From Hyphomicrobiales bacterium (lineage in GTDB: Bacteria; Pseudomonadota; Alphaproteobacteria; Rhizobiales; Rhizobiaceae), in assembly GCA_900470805.1 (NCBI GenBank), contig UCCA01000033.1, forward strand, positions 1 to 64,000: a stretch of 64,000 nucleotides of DNA, read 5' to 3'. This document shows, in pieces, positions 34,554-44,400 of the stretch. The notes beneath the pieces are model-generated. The model was given only the letters and a program-made list of their open reading frames with translations. It was not told where the DNA came from and did no database searches. Position numbers and translations under genes: made by a program. Numbering within the stretch: position 1 is the first letter of the stretch; every line of letters begins with the position of its first letter.

Positions 34554-36023
34554 ATGAAAGACGTGTACGATTGCATCATCGTTGGGGGAGGACCAGTCGG
34601 ACTGTGGCTCTCCTGCGAACTCAAATTGGCCGGGCTGCGGGTCGTTGTCATCGAGCGGCGCACGCACCGGATCAATCAATCGCGAGCCCTGACCATCCAT
34701 GGCCGGACACTGGAAATTCTGTCATTGCGAGGGATCGAGGAGCGGTTCCTGACCGTCGGAAAACCGATCAGGAACGGACATTATGCGGTCCTCGATACTC
34801 GGTTGGATTTTGACATTTTCGACAGCCGTTTCCCTTACACCCTGTTCATTCCCCAAGAGATGACGGAGGCTTTGATAGAAGAGTTCGCACTGGAACTCGG
34901 CGTCGAGATCCTTCGAGGCGCCATGGCGGAGCGGATCGTATCCGAAAGTGATGGCGTCACTGTCTCCGGCGCCAACGAACGGCCATTTGAACTTCACGGA
35001 CGCTACCTCGTCGGTGCAGACGGGGCGCGAAGCCTAGTCCGCACGCAGGCGGGGATCGAATTCCAGGGCCATGCTGGGAGCGGCACCTGGTTCATGGGTG
35101 ATGTTGTGCTGGCCTCTCCGCCGGACGCACCCCTGGTATCGGCATTCAACGAGCATGGTTGTGTGCTGATAGCGCCGCTTGGTGACGGGATACACCACCG
35201 GATCGTCGTCAACGAGGCTGGCGATCACGGCCGCGCACGTCAAGATGCGCTTACAATCGAAGAGCTGTGCCAGGCGACCGCCCGGGTCGTCGGCTCTGAT
35301 TTCGGCGCCCATTCTCCTTTGTGGTTGTCGCGCTTCGACAACGAGACGCGACTGGCAAAATCTTATCGCAGTGGAAACACATTCCTGGCCGGCGATGCCG
35401 CCCACATTCACCTGCCAGCTGGCGGACAGGGCATGAACGTCGGCATTCAGGACGCGATGAACCTTGGCTGGAAACTGGCAGCGGTCGCCAGGGGAACCGC
35501 GCCTGCTGAGTTGCTCGACACCTACGAAACCGAACGCCTGCCGGTCGGCATCTATCTTCGCGACACGACGATGGCGCAGAGCCATCTGATCACCGCCTTC
35601 TCGGCGCGTGGGCGCGCCCTTCGCGGCGTGTTCAACGACATGCTGAAGGTCCCGGCGATCAACGCATACTTTGCCAATCAGGTCTCGGGTTTTGCCGTGC
35701 ATTATCCTGATCCGCTGCCCGGTTTTGGCCCAGTGGGCTCGACCCTGGTCGGCAGCCGTATCCGCGACATGCCGTTGACGCTTTCCGACGGTAGAGATGC
35801 CACCCTCTTCGGCCTTCTCTCAAAAGGTCAGTGGCTGGATTTAACAATCTCAGAAGACGGCAAAGTTGAGAGGCCCAACTGGCTGCATCCGGACTCGGTC
35901 GTCGAAGCAAGAGGCGTTGCCACCGCACATGCGGATGCCCTTGGAGATGTTGGTTCGCTCTTGATAAGGCCGGACGGTTACGTGGCGCAAACTTCAGTCA
36001 GCACTTCAAGGCGCGAAGGGTAG
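34554..36023 (+). CDS. FAD-dependent aromatic hydroxylase (MhpA/rifampicin monooxygenase-like)
   Basis: A 489-residue class A flavin monooxygenase with AAGGAGCCGGAG upstream of the ATG. The FAD motif is GGGPVGLWLS (about 11-20), followed by VVVIERR, then the internal GADGARSLVR near 157. The second FAD motif is AGDAAHIHLPAGGQGMNVGI near 278-297. The C-terminal part (about 385-489; WLHPDSVVEARG and LLIRPDGYVAQ) corresponds to the thioredoxin-like domain typical of the MhpA branch. It is followed 7 bp later by a RidA-like gene, probably one operon. Phenolic ring hydroxylation is likely; substrate unknown. Confidence 0.9.
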   Translation: MKDVYDCIIVGGGPVGLWLSCELKLAGLRVVVIERRTHRINQSRALTIHGRTLEILSLRGIEERFLTVGKPIRNGHYAVLDTRLDFDIFDSRFPYTLFIPQEMTEALIEEFALELGVEILRGAMAERIVSESDGVTVSGANERPFELHGRYLVGADGARSLVRTQAGIEFQGHAGSGTWFMGDVVLASPPDAPLVSAFNEHGCVLIAPLGDGIHHRIVVNEAGDHGRARQDALTIEELCQATARVVGSDFGAHSPLWLSRFDNETRLAKSYRSGNTFLAGDAAHIHLPAGGQGMNVGIQDAMNLGWKLAAVARGTAPAELLDTYETERLPVGIYLRDTTMAQSHLITAFSARGRALRGVFNDMLKVPAINAYFANQVSGFAVHYPDPLPGFGPVGSTLVGSRIRDMPLTLSDGRDATLFGLLSKGQWLDLTISEDGKVERPNWLHPDSVVEARGVATAHADALGDVGSLLIRPDGYVAQTSVSTSRREG

Positions 36024-36030
36024 GTCGGTC

Positions 36031-36465
36031 ATGATACGGCACCTCAATCCCGCCTCGATGCCAGCTCCGGTCGCGCCGGTCTACGCTCAAATCTCCGTCG
36101 CGCCGGCAGGTGCTCTTGCGTTCATCGCCGGGCAAGTCGCTATCGATGCTGAAGGGCAGCTTATAGGCAAGGATGACCATCGCCTGCAGGCGGAACAATG
36201 CTTCCGTAATTTGAAGGCTGCTCTTGATGCGCTCGGTGTGGGGACAGAGCATGTCGTCCGCATGGGGCTGCATGTCGTCCGCCACCGCGACGAACTCGTC
36301 GGCCCCATCTTCGAGGCCGGGCATTCTGTCTTCGGACAAGGCTGGCCGGTATGCGCCAGCCTGTTCCTTGGCGTGCAAGCGCTTGGTCATTCGGACTGGC
36401 TGGTGGAGGTTGATGCCGTCGTTTCCCTACCCGCGGGTTCCGCCGCGCTTCGCGTGCCGGAATAA
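36031..36465 (+). CDS. RidA/YjgF-family protein with altered active site
   Basis: A 144-residue Rid-superfamily protein: YAQISVAPAGALAFIAGQVA at the N-terminal strand pair, and SDWLVEVDAVVSLP at the C-terminus. The position of the catalytic Arg of true RidA deaminases (in P-x-R-x-x-V) reads PVCASLFLGVQAL, so the Arg seems to be replaced. It is therefore more likely one of the Rid groups without imine deaminase activity that sit in aromatic degradation operons. Co-transcribed with the upstream monooxygenase. Confidence 0.85.
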   Translation: MIRHLNPASMPAPVAPVYAQISVAPAGALAFIAGQVAIDAEGQLIGKDDHRLQAEQCFRNLKAALDALGVGTEHVVRMGLHVVRHRDELVGPIFEAGHSVFGQGWPVCASLFLGVQALGHSDWLVEVDAVVSLPAGSAALRVPE

Positions 36466-36558
36466 CCATCGAACCGAACGCGGCAAAACTAAGCCATGTT
36501 CTTGCAAGCCGGTGCGCACTGGTTAGAATCACTGGTGTACTGCGGAGAAAACGAGCCG

Positions 36559-37389
36559 ATGAGCATCACCATCACGCCTGAGATCGATGATCCCGACATC
36601 GTTTCGAGTTCGGTCGTGGGGCTAACCATCGAACTCATGGCTGTTGGCGAGACCGAACCCCATCGTCACCGTAAGGCGCAACTGCTCTATGTGATCTGCG
36701 GTGCTCTGACGGTCGAAGCCGCTGGCGGAATTTGGACCGTTCCGCCGCAATGTGCCATCTGGTTGCCTGCCGGTGTGTTGCATCTGGCGCGCGCCAGTGG
36801 CCGGATTGTCATGGCCAATCTCTATATCGAGCCTGAGCTCGCAGCCTTTCTGGGCGAGGACTGTGGAATCTTGTTCATTCGCCCGCTGTTACGAGAGGTC
36901 ATTCTCTGCTTCGCGTCAGATCCTGCCTTGCAGATCGCAGGGGAGGGGAGACGTGCGCGGCTGTCGGATGTCCTTCTGGACGAGCTTCGCGATGCCCCGC
37001 TTGAGCCGCTGCGATTGCCAATGCCGGCAGACCGGCGGCTGCGGCGTCTCGCAGAGGCGCTGCTGGCAGATCCGTCCGCGCGCTTGACCATCGAGGAATG
37101 GGGCGCGCGTATCGGCGCGAGCGAGCGAACCCTTTCGCGCCTGTTCCAGCGAGAGACCGGCATGCCATTCGGTCGATGGCGGCAACAACTGCATGTAGGT
37201 CTCGCGCTGCAGCGCCTGGCTATCGGCGACGCCGTTACCAGTATCGCCTTGGACCTGGGCTATGAGAGCGCGAGCACTTTCATAACCATGTTCCGCCGCC
37301 ATACGGGGGCAAGTCCGGCCCGATATTTTGGTGAAGGTCGCTTCGGCGTGAGCTCGCCCGAGTTACGTTCAAGCTATCTCCGCGGCTAG
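36559..37389 (+). CDS. AraC family regulator with cupin sensor (paralogue 3)
   Basis: A 276-residue protein from ATG 36559 (GGAGA upstream; the frame is open from 36496). It is the same subfamily as the two regulators at 8.6-10.2 kb: HRHRKAQLLYVICG and VPPQCAIWLPAGVLH in the cupin, then EWGARIGASERTLSRL and ALDLGYESASTFITMFRRH, ending GASPARYF. It lies 93 bp downstream of the RidA gene on the same strand, so it may regulate the monooxygenase/RidA operon or itself. Confidence 0.9.
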   Translation: MSITITPEIDDPDIVSSSVVGLTIELMAVGETEPHRHRKAQLLYVICGALTVEAAGGIWTVPPQCAIWLPAGVLHLARASGRIVMANLYIEPELAAFLGEDCGILFIRPLLREVILCFASDPALQIAGEGRRARLSDVLLDELRDAPLEPLRLPMPADRRLRRLAEALLADPSARLTIEEWGARIGASERTLSRLFQRETGMPFGRWRQQLHVGLALQRLAIGDAVTSIALDLGYESASTFITMFRRHTGASPARYFGEGRFGVSSPELRSSYLRG

Positions 37390-37411
37390 CGTTGGGAGGC
37401 ATCTCGCACTC

Positions 37412-37438
37412 GACGTCGCAGACTGAAGCTGCGACGTC
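37412..37438. terminator. Stem-loop between convergent araC and EF-hand genes
   Basis: Ten-base perfect arms (GACGTCGCAG / CTGCGACGTC) with a 7-nt loop lie between two convergent stops. There is no T-tract, but position and strength suit a bidirectional terminator. Confidence 0.5.
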
Positions 37439-37453
37439 CATTGCGAAAGATGC

Positions 37454-37921
37454 TCAGCGGAACTTGAAGTGGTCGATACGTCCGACGCTGGCGGTAATGT
37501 TGCCAGCTGAGTTTCCGTTCAGATCTTGTTCATTCACGCGATCCGCGCCACCGCTAAGCGTGTTCCAGATATCGATCGCCTCGGCAAATGTTTTCGGTGA
37601 CGGCCCAGACATCAGATTTTTGGTATATTCCTCACGCGTGACGTACCCATCGCGGTCGGCGTCGTTCCCTTCGATGATGTTATGTGAAAAATGACTTTGA
37701 GCCTCAGACGACATCTGATCGAGCGTCGAGCTCAGTAGATTGTCGAAGGATGGCTGGGCACCGGTGGTCTGAGCGGCCGGCGAATTTCTGCCTGCCGGGC
37801 TCGAGGTAAAGTTCCTGAGAGAGTCTGATGGAATCGTAGACAAAGATTTCCCCTTTACTGTCGGCAGCTGTTGTTGATCAAACGCCTTCCCGTCCTTCCA
37901 AACCTGCGTCATTGACTGCAT
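37454..37921 (-). CDS. EF-hand protein
   Basis: A 155-residue protein from ATG 37921; an ATG at 37954 would add 11 residues. One canonical calcium loop, DADRDGYVTREE, lies near residues 96-107, with D at 1, 3, 5, G at 6 and E at 12. A C-terminal segment (NEQDLNGNSAGNIT) may be a degenerate second loop. The N-terminal 80 residues are low-complexity, Ser/Pro/Gln-rich, without a clear signal peptide. A copy of the shared 16-bp motif lies 61 bp upstream of this start, a spacing like that for araC (63) and the hydrolase (77). Function unknown. Confidence 0.7.
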   Translation of the reverse strand: MQSMTQVWKDGKAFDQQQLPTVKGKSLSTIPSDSLRNFTSSPAGRNSPAAQTTGAQPSFDNLLSSTLDQMSSEAQSHFSHNIIEGNDADRDGYVTREEYTKNLMSGPSPKTFAEAIDIWNTLSGGADRVNEQDLNGNSAGNITASVGRIDHFKFR

Positions 37922-37981
37922 CTTCGAATCGCGAGCATCGTCAGAACAGTCCAACCGTTATTTGACGGCCGAAATGGTCGA

Positions 37982-37997
37982 TTGAACGATCCTGCAG
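37982..37997 (+). promoter_or_regulatory. Shared 16-bp motif, copy 4
   Basis: TTGAACGATCCTGCAG, 61 bp upstream of the EF-hand gene on the opposite strand. It is the exact consensus of the four copies. Confidence 0.6.
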
Positions 37998-38213
37998 GAC
38001 GGCAAGTTTTTTTGGGCTGCAGTGCGAGAGCCGGGAAATCCGACCTGCGTGCCACCAACGGCGGAGGCGAAGCGGTGAATCCTGGTTTCTCGGCGGGACG
38101 GGTTGGCTTTGAACCAAGACCGCAATTGGCCGAGATCTGACTTTAGAAGTGGTTGTTGCAGCCGTCGAAAACTACACGGCTGATGACCAGGGAGACTTTA
38201 TTGGAGATTTAAC

Positions 38214-38588
38214 ATGTTTACCCACGTGATGATCGGTAGCAACGACTTGAAGCGAAGCAAAGCCTTCTACGATGCCACGTTTGCTGCACTGGGCGGCGAG
38301 CCCGGCGAAATGGACGCAAGAGGCAGGCTGATCTACGTTCACGAGGGCGGACGGCTCATGGTCACGAAACCAATCAACGGCGAGCCCGCGACAGCGGCAA
38401 ACGGTGGGACCATCGGTATAGCCGCGGCGAGCCAGGATCATGTTCTGGCGTGGCACAAGGCCGGGGTTACGCATGGCGGCACAGCGATTGAGAGCCCGCC
38501 TGCGGAACGTCCGAACGGCGCCTTTGTCGCCTACCTCCGCGATCCGGACGGGAATAAACTCACCGCACGGACAGCGCCGACGAGATGA
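38214..38588 (+). CDS. VOC (glyoxalase-fold) family protein
   Basis: A 124-residue single VOC protein. It begins MFTHVMIGSNDLKRSKAFYD, the usual first beta-alpha unit, and ends FVAYLRDPDGNKLTA, the second metal-site strand. The DPDGNK turn is diagnostic of the superfamily. It is preceded by a possible ribosome site (TTGGAG 7 nt before ATG). It is convergent with the recombinase gene, 12 bp apart. Substrate unknown. Confidence 0.85.
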   Translation: MFTHVMIGSNDLKRSKAFYDATFAALGGEPGEMDARGRLIYVHEGGRLMVTKPINGEPATAANGGTIGIAAASQDHVLAWHKAGVTHGGTAIESPPAERPNGAFVAYLRDPDGNKLTARTAPTR

Positions 38589-38600
38589 GTGTGTATGGCC

Positions 38601-39755
38601 TTACAGCATGCGCGCGGCCTTGCCGGTCCGGCGCGAGGCACTGTTGTAGTAACTGGAAGCCTGCTGAACCGATCGATGGCGCGATTGCTCCATGGCCTCG
38701 GGGAGCGGGATGCCACGATTTGCTGCTTCGGTGAGGTATCCGGACCGCAAACCATGAGCGGAAAACTCCCCGGCATTCAGCCCGGCTATCTCCGCACGCT
38801 GCTTCAGGATCGCATTGACGGACTGTGGATCGAGCGCCCGCCGCGACACGGTGCCCCATCTTCCGATCCCTCGGAACACGCTTCCCTTGTCGATCCTGGC
38901 GGCCGCCAGCCAGGCACGGAGCGCCTCGACAGGCCGGCCGGTAAGATAGACGACGTCGTCCTGCTCTCCGGTCGTCGTTTTGGTGCGGCCGAGATGAATG
39001 GCGAGAGAGGGGAGGGGAGGGCCGTCGGCTACCTCGATCGGAGCTTCCTCGGTCAGTTGTTCCAGGCGAAGGCTTGCGATCTCGCTGCGCCGTCGGCCAC
39101 CGGAGGCGAAGGCGACCATCAGGATGGCGCGGTCGCGGACGTCCCGCAGATTGTCGGTCGAACAGGTCGCCAGCAGTTTTGTCAGAACATCGCCGGTAAC
39201 CGCCTTGGCGCTCTTCCGGGCTCGCTTCCGAGGTATGGCGCGTACGGCAAGCCGAATGGCGGATTTGAGGGCAGGGGAGGCGAAAGCGCCGTCGAGGCCG
39301 CGCCACTTCGTCAGGGTCGACCAGTTCGCCAGCCGCCGGCGCACAGTCGCCGGTGCATGTGGGCCGGTGGATTTCATAAAGCGTTGGGCGCGCAGATTAT
39401 CGGCGACCTCGGCCGGCATGCCGTGATCGGGGTCGGCTGAACGTTTCTCCGGGTCCCAGAGGTGGTGCGCGACGAATTTCAGCAGCAGCGCTTCGGGCGC
39501 GGGCCAAGGCAGGGAGTGTCCGGTGGCAGCGAGAGCCCAGGCTTCGAGATAGGCGAGATCGGAGGTGAGAGCCCTCAGGGTATTGTCGCCCATGCCTTCG
39601 TTGACCAGATGGCGCAGCGTCTCGATATCGCGGTCGCTGAGCAGTTCGGCCAGCTCATCCCGGCGATCGATCGGCAGAACGGACGCAATCGTGTCGAGCT
39701 CAACAGCGCGGCGCTCGACGCCGTTCAGGCTGGCGGCCTTTCGTGGTGCCGCCAT
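38601..39755 (-). CDS. Tyrosine recombinase/integrase
   Basis: A 384-residue protein with an N-terminal SAM-like core-binding domain (about 30-170) and a C-terminal catalytic domain. The first Arg is in GGRRRSEIASLRLEQL near 230, the HxxR box is AHGLRSGYL near 330, and the late Arg/His and Tyr are in SRHRSVQQASSYYN near 357-370. The catalytic set appears complete. It may resolve plasmid multimers or have mobilised neighbouring cargo. The next gene starts exactly at its first base pair, so the two are coupled. Confidence 0.88.
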   Translation of the reverse strand: MAAPRKAASLNGVERRAVELDTIASVLPIDRRDELAELLSDRDIETLRHLVNEGMGDNTLRALTSDLAYLEAWALAATGHSLPWPAPEALLLKFVAHHLWDPEKRSADPDHGMPAEVADNLRAQRFMKSTGPHAPATVRRRLANWSTLTKWRGLDGAFASPALKSAIRLAVRAIPRKRARKSAKAVTGDVLTKLLATCSTDNLRDVRDRAILMVAFASGGRRRSEIASLRLEQLTEEAPIEVADGPPLPSLAIHLGRTKTTTGEQDDVVYLTGRPVEALRAWLAAARIDKGSVFRGIGRWGTVSRRALDPQSVNAILKQRAEIAGLNAGEFSAHGLRSGYLTEAANRGIPLPEAMEQSRHRSVQQASSYYNSASRRTGKAARML

Positions 39756-40042
39756 TAGTCGATCTCGACATGCGGCCGCCAGCGGCGGATGATTTCAACA
39801 ATCTCCGGCTTGCAGGCATCCGGATAGGAGAGCGCTTCCTCGCGGGCGATGTAGGTGAAGACGGTCACTATGTCCTCGCAGATTTCCGGATCGAGGTCGG
39901 CGAGATCGGTCAGGTCGAAGCCGCCATGCACCTCGGCATTCCACCAGGCGAGAATAAAGTTGGCGACACGCCTTGACTGGCCGGTATCGTTGTTTGCGAT
40001 GTCGATCAGTTTCTGGAGGGCGAAGCGGACGCGATCTTCCAT
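39755..40042 (-). CDS. Small acidic protein coupled to the recombinase
   Basis: A 95-residue protein, helical and acidic, with VANFILAWWNAEVHGGFDLT and ADLDPEICEDIVTVFTYIA. From memory it resembles small rhizobial plasmid proteins found beside such recombinases (possibly DUF7673), but this was not tested. Its stop overlaps the recombinase start by one base, so a joint role is likely. No motif suggests an activity. Confidence 0.7.
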   Translation of the reverse strand: MEDRVRFALQKLIDIANNDTGQSRRVANFILAWWNAEVHGGFDLTDLADLDPEICEDIVTVFTYIAREEALSYPDACKPEIVEIIRRWRPHVEID

Positions 40043-40110
40043 GTTTTGAAGCCTTTGCAGAGCGTGATTTGGCCCAGCTTAAGAGAATTTGCGGCCTTTG
40101 TCGATCTACC

Positions 40111-40133
40111 ATCGATAAGGAGTACTTATCGAT
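40111..40133. promoter_or_regulatory. Perfect inverted repeat in divergent promoter
   Basis: ATCGATAAG-GAGTA-CTTATCGAT (9-bp arms) lies between the recombinase operon and the RHE_PE00001-type gene, 69 bp upstream of the first and 89 bp upstream of the second. It is a strong operator candidate, possibly for the RHE_PE00001-type HTH protein. Confidence 0.6.
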
Positions 40134-40221
40134 AGTTATAACGCCAACTCATGACCATATCCACTAGCGAACTATAATATTCAGATAGCGTTCCTTTAAG
40201 AAATCATTTACCATAATATCA

Positions 40222-41373
40222 ATGGCTTACGATTTTTCCGAAATCAGCATTTCAAACTTGGTTGGGCCCGCTTTTGACGCGGCGGTCTCCCTGACCCGTC
40301 TCGACGAGCGCATTGCTCGCTCGCCGGTCGGCGCAGGCTTCCTCGAAAGGCAAAATTTCACAGACGCCTGTGCCTCCCTCTGGATCGACGGCGAACTCGT
40401 CCATCTCGAAGACCTCGTCCTCCACGACGCTTTCCGAGACACCCGCACACCCACCCACGAACTGACAATCGCCCGCGACGTTCTCCGCACTCGCCGACGC
40501 ATTGCCGGCCAGTTGCCGGACTGGGCTTTGTCCGCCGAGGGTATCCGGACATTGCGACAAACATCGGACACCGGTGCTAGCGGCGCCGATCCTGTTGCGC
40601 CGGCCGGCGTCATCAGGCCTGCCATAGCGGTGGATGCGGAAGGGGAGGGGGAGGATGTCGATGACGTCGAAAATCTCCCCGGCGTCGACTTTGCTGCCAT
40701 CGATGCGACCTTGGCCCGATCGTCGGCCGCGATCGAGGATGCAAGCCGACCCGGCCGCACTGGAGGCGGCAGTGCGACGGCCAGCCGTCCCGAAAAGGAC
40801 CCGATGATCTATGATCTCGACTGGGACGAGGATGCGCGGCTGGACGAATGGCGCGGCTTATTGCGGCTGTTGCAAGACCTGCCGACGGTGCTGCAGGCTA
40901 TCGTTGCCCTCGATGCCTGGAACGAACTGTCCGTCCTGCAGCATGCGCCGTGGCTCGGCCGGCTGCTGGCAGCCTCGATCCTGCGCCAGGCCAGGATCAC
41001 CACCGGTGCCCATCTCGCCGCGATCAATCTCGGCCTGAAAACCATTCCCGTTGATCGGCGCCGTCACCGCGATCGCGAAACTCGGTTGCTCGCCATCGCC
41101 CAGGGACTTATTGCGGCTGCCGAGATCGGGTTGAAAGAACACGACCGGCTGGTGTTGGCACGCACGCTGATGGACAGAAAACTCGAAGGACGACGGACGT
41201 CGTCCAAGCTGCCGGAGCTGGTCGAGCTGGTGATGGCAAAACCAATGGTATCGGCCGGGATGGTGGCGAAGACGCTGGAAATGACGCCGCAGGCGGCGCG
41301 GCGGATCGTTTTGGAGCTAGGGTTGCGCGAGATGACGGGGAGGGGGAGGTTTCGGGCGTGGGGGGTTGTCTAG
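40222..41373 (+). CDS. RHE_PE00001-type DUF1612/HTH protein
   Basis: A 383-residue protein. The N-terminal half (about 1-110) holds the conserved LTRLDERIARSPVGAGFLER and CASLWIDGELVHLEDLVLHD. A variable linker follows, and the C-terminal part ends in an HTH (LVELVMAKPMVSAGMVAKTL, then MTPQAARRIVLELG). This family (DUF1612 plus helix-turn-helix) is common on rhizobial plasmids and its role is unclear; DNA binding is likely. It is divergent from the recombinase gene pair. The 90 bp after it, up to the last defence gene, hold only a short imperfect repeat. Confidence 0.85.
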   Translation: MAYDFSEISISNLVGPAFDAAVSLTRLDERIARSPVGAGFLERQNFTDACASLWIDGELVHLEDLVLHDAFRDTRTPTHELTIARDVLRTRRRIAGQLPDWALSAEGIRTLRQTSDTGASGADPVAPAGVIRPAIAVDAEGEGEDVDDVENLPGVDFAAIDATLARSSAAIEDASRPGRTGGGSATASRPEKDPMIYDLDWDEDARLDEWRGLLRLLQDLPTVLQAIVALDAWNELSVLQHAPWLGRLLAASILRQARITTGAHLAAINLGLKTIPVDRRRHRDRETRLLAIAQGLIAAAEIGLKEHDRLVLARTLMDRKLEGRRTSSKLPELVELVMAKPMVSAGMVAKTLEMTPQAARRIVLELGLREMTGRGRFRAWGVV

Positions 41374-41463
41374 CGTGCATGGATCTGATCGGGTCCGGGC
41401 CAACCCACGACTCAGCTCCGTGTGAGTCGGCCCGACAAACAAAATCGTATTAGTGACGAAGCC

Positions 41464-44400
41464 TCAGAATTCGTCCTTGACGGCGACACGTGTAGCTCCG
41501 CCATGCTGCGTTACTCTAGGCCTGCAGCGCAGCTTTACTGCGCCCTTCGAGAACGATTCATCCGTCGCTTTGCTCGACCAAACATAAGCTTCACCAGCTC
41601 TGAGAAGGGCCATACGCTCTGGTGTTATGTTGCTTAGCGCAGCGTTGGCTTTCTGAATGTGCTTGAGCCAAGCAGGCGAGTTGAACTTGTGCATGATTAT
41701 CTGGCTGGATAACTCGATCAAGCTCACCGGTACGGACGGTGGGTCTTGGCTGGCGACCATAATGCTTACACCCTTGTGACGCATTTCACGCACCACTTCA
41801 ATTAGTCCCGCGACTAAGTCCGGACTCTCTATATACTTGTGGGCCTCATCGAATACCACGAGCTTGTTGAAGCTCCGCCCATCGATTCGCGCGTCGGCGA
41901 ACAGTTGCAACAGCACGACGAAAAGGCCGAGTGCTTCATCCTTCTCAATGAATTCGTCGCGGAGGTCTACGATAATAAGCCGTCCGGGCTTGACCACATC
42001 GGATAGTGAACTGGAGTCGTTGATGTACTCGGCGGCTAGATCGAGGCGCATCCGAGCTAATTCTTTCAGATGATCAGGGACCGGTGATGCCTCGATGCCT
42101 GCACGCAATCCCGTCAGGCTAATGTCGTCGCGCATGGTTTTCATGATCCGCATGATTTGGCGGATATAGGTGGCTTGGTTGCCGACAGCCCCCATCAAAA
42201 ACTTCCAGTGCGACGCCTTCAACTCGGCCGCAGAAAACTGCAACGGGAGTATCTGGATGTCCGGGTACTCGGTCCTCCGTTCTTCAATTTTGTCTGCGGG
42301 GACAAGCAGTAAGACATCGGCAAGGGCCTTCGGCTCAGCACCGTACATCTCCTTCAGCCCCCTGACCTGATCGTCGACAGTGTTCGCCGCCACCATTGAC
42401 GTAAATTCCGGCTTGTAGTCCATTGTCGGGCTATAGTGGAAAATCACGGTGGAGAGCGGCTCAGGCAAACAGTTAATGCCCGGGATCGCTAATGAAGCCA
42501 TCTCCGCGACGCTACCCAGAGTGTAGCTTTTTCCACCTCCCTGCACGCCGAATAGGCTAATGGTGTGAGTCTGATTTAGGTCCAGCGCGACCTTGCGACC
42601 AGAGACCTCGCCCAGCAGGCCATACTGAGGCGTGGATCCATTCGCACCGAGCATGATGTCGTAGGAGACCGGATGGTTCGATCGAACTTCCTCTCGCGCC
42701 GAAAGCTCGGCATCCGAAGAGCGCTTACGCGACGTATTCTCGTCTTCGGTAGGTTGCTTGGACCTTGTGGACTGCACCTGCTCGTCAATCCCAGATGATG
42801 GTCGGACGACGGTACCAACCTCAGGCGGCTCCACCGGAGTTAATGTAGGATCCTCTTGAACCAAAGGCTCTCGAGCAGGCGCCGGCTCGATCGGCCGTAC
42901 GCCGGGTGGCTCGCGCGTAATCCCCGTGCCATCATCCCAAGAGCGCGTTCGGTCCCGGGGAGGGCTAAGGAAGGCTGCTGTTTCGAATGTCGGAATCGAG
43001 GGTGCCATCTCCCTGCGCCGAAGCAGCTCTTGGGTGATTTCCCGTCCGATATCCTCGATTTGAGTTGCCTGAAGGTTGGTGATTGTCTCCGTATCCGTAA
43101 CTGCAGACTCGACCAGTTGCCGTATCAGGTCACTTCCAATTCTGTAGAACTCGATCCCGTTCTCGTACTCCACGGGTTCAGTGCCTGGCTTACTGAAATC
43201 GAAGACAACGGCACTTCGTGTGAACTTCAGCACATACGGCCGCTCGTCCAGGCGACGTAAAAAGTAATGCGCTTCCTCTGCGGCCTCTGGTAAAACCACG
43301 CCATATCGCTGGGAGCGATCTAAGTAGAAGCCTAACAATGCGGCGAGATCGCGATTTTTGACCGCACGATCTGGGCGATCCACATCAGCGCGCGAAGGAT
43401 CGAAGTGGTAAGCAAGAACGTCTTCCGTCTGGGCAATTTGCTCAGCAATGGACGCTTTCAATAGAGCGTAAGCGGCAAGATCACGAACCTGGCTATAGCA
43501 CTTTACCTCAACCAATCGGCAAGTTATCTCACGGGTCGAGGGATCAAGATCGAAGAGTGCGAGATCAGTTCTCCTGAACGTGACCTCATCCCCGATTTCC
43601 TCCGCGTTTTGCCGGAGGACCCTATACAACTCGAGGTGAGCATCCAACGGAACTACGACCTGATTTTGGAAAACACCTTGATGCTCGAGGAATAGGCGCG
43701 AGAGCGCTAGTCCCATGGCCTCAGCTCGCTGGGATGAAGAGGACAACAGTTTGAGCGCTAACCGGCCAGAGAGCGAACGCAACTGGTCCAGCATCACCAG
43801 GGCATGGCGGCCCGTGCTTGGCAGGCCGTATTCGCCCAGAATCGGTACCAACAAAGCCTCAAGCTCTGCGACAGATCGAGAGGTAATCGCCAATCGATGA
43901 CTGACGGCGTTTGCCATATCTGGGGAATGGTCAATCAGATAGTCTGGTCGTGTCGAATGTCGTCGATGATCAAAAAACTCAATACCGAGATTCCGATCAA
44001 TTGTGAGCACCCAATCGCTAACCTCGTGCACCTGATGGAGCATCGCGCGCTCATCGGCCGATAGGCTCAACGCCACCGCAGGGCGCGCATGCGGCATAAA
44101 TTCACTACGAGAGACGGTGGCCACCGCAACTGATACGGCCCGAGAAATCCCCCCCATGAGATCAGACAGCGCCTCAGCTCCTTCTAACGGTTGCGGAAGA
44201 CCATGTAACGGGCGGCGGACCCAAGTGATAGCGTGCTCATTCTCCAGGTATTCGACGGCAAAGGGCTGAACCAAGCCATGGACAAAGGAAGTATCATCCG
44301 AATCGCGAACTTCGACGGCACGGATCTCTTCGGCTGGGAACAAGTCGAACAGGAACGACAAATGTGCCGCATGCAAATCGGGATCTTCTCGAAACTCCTT

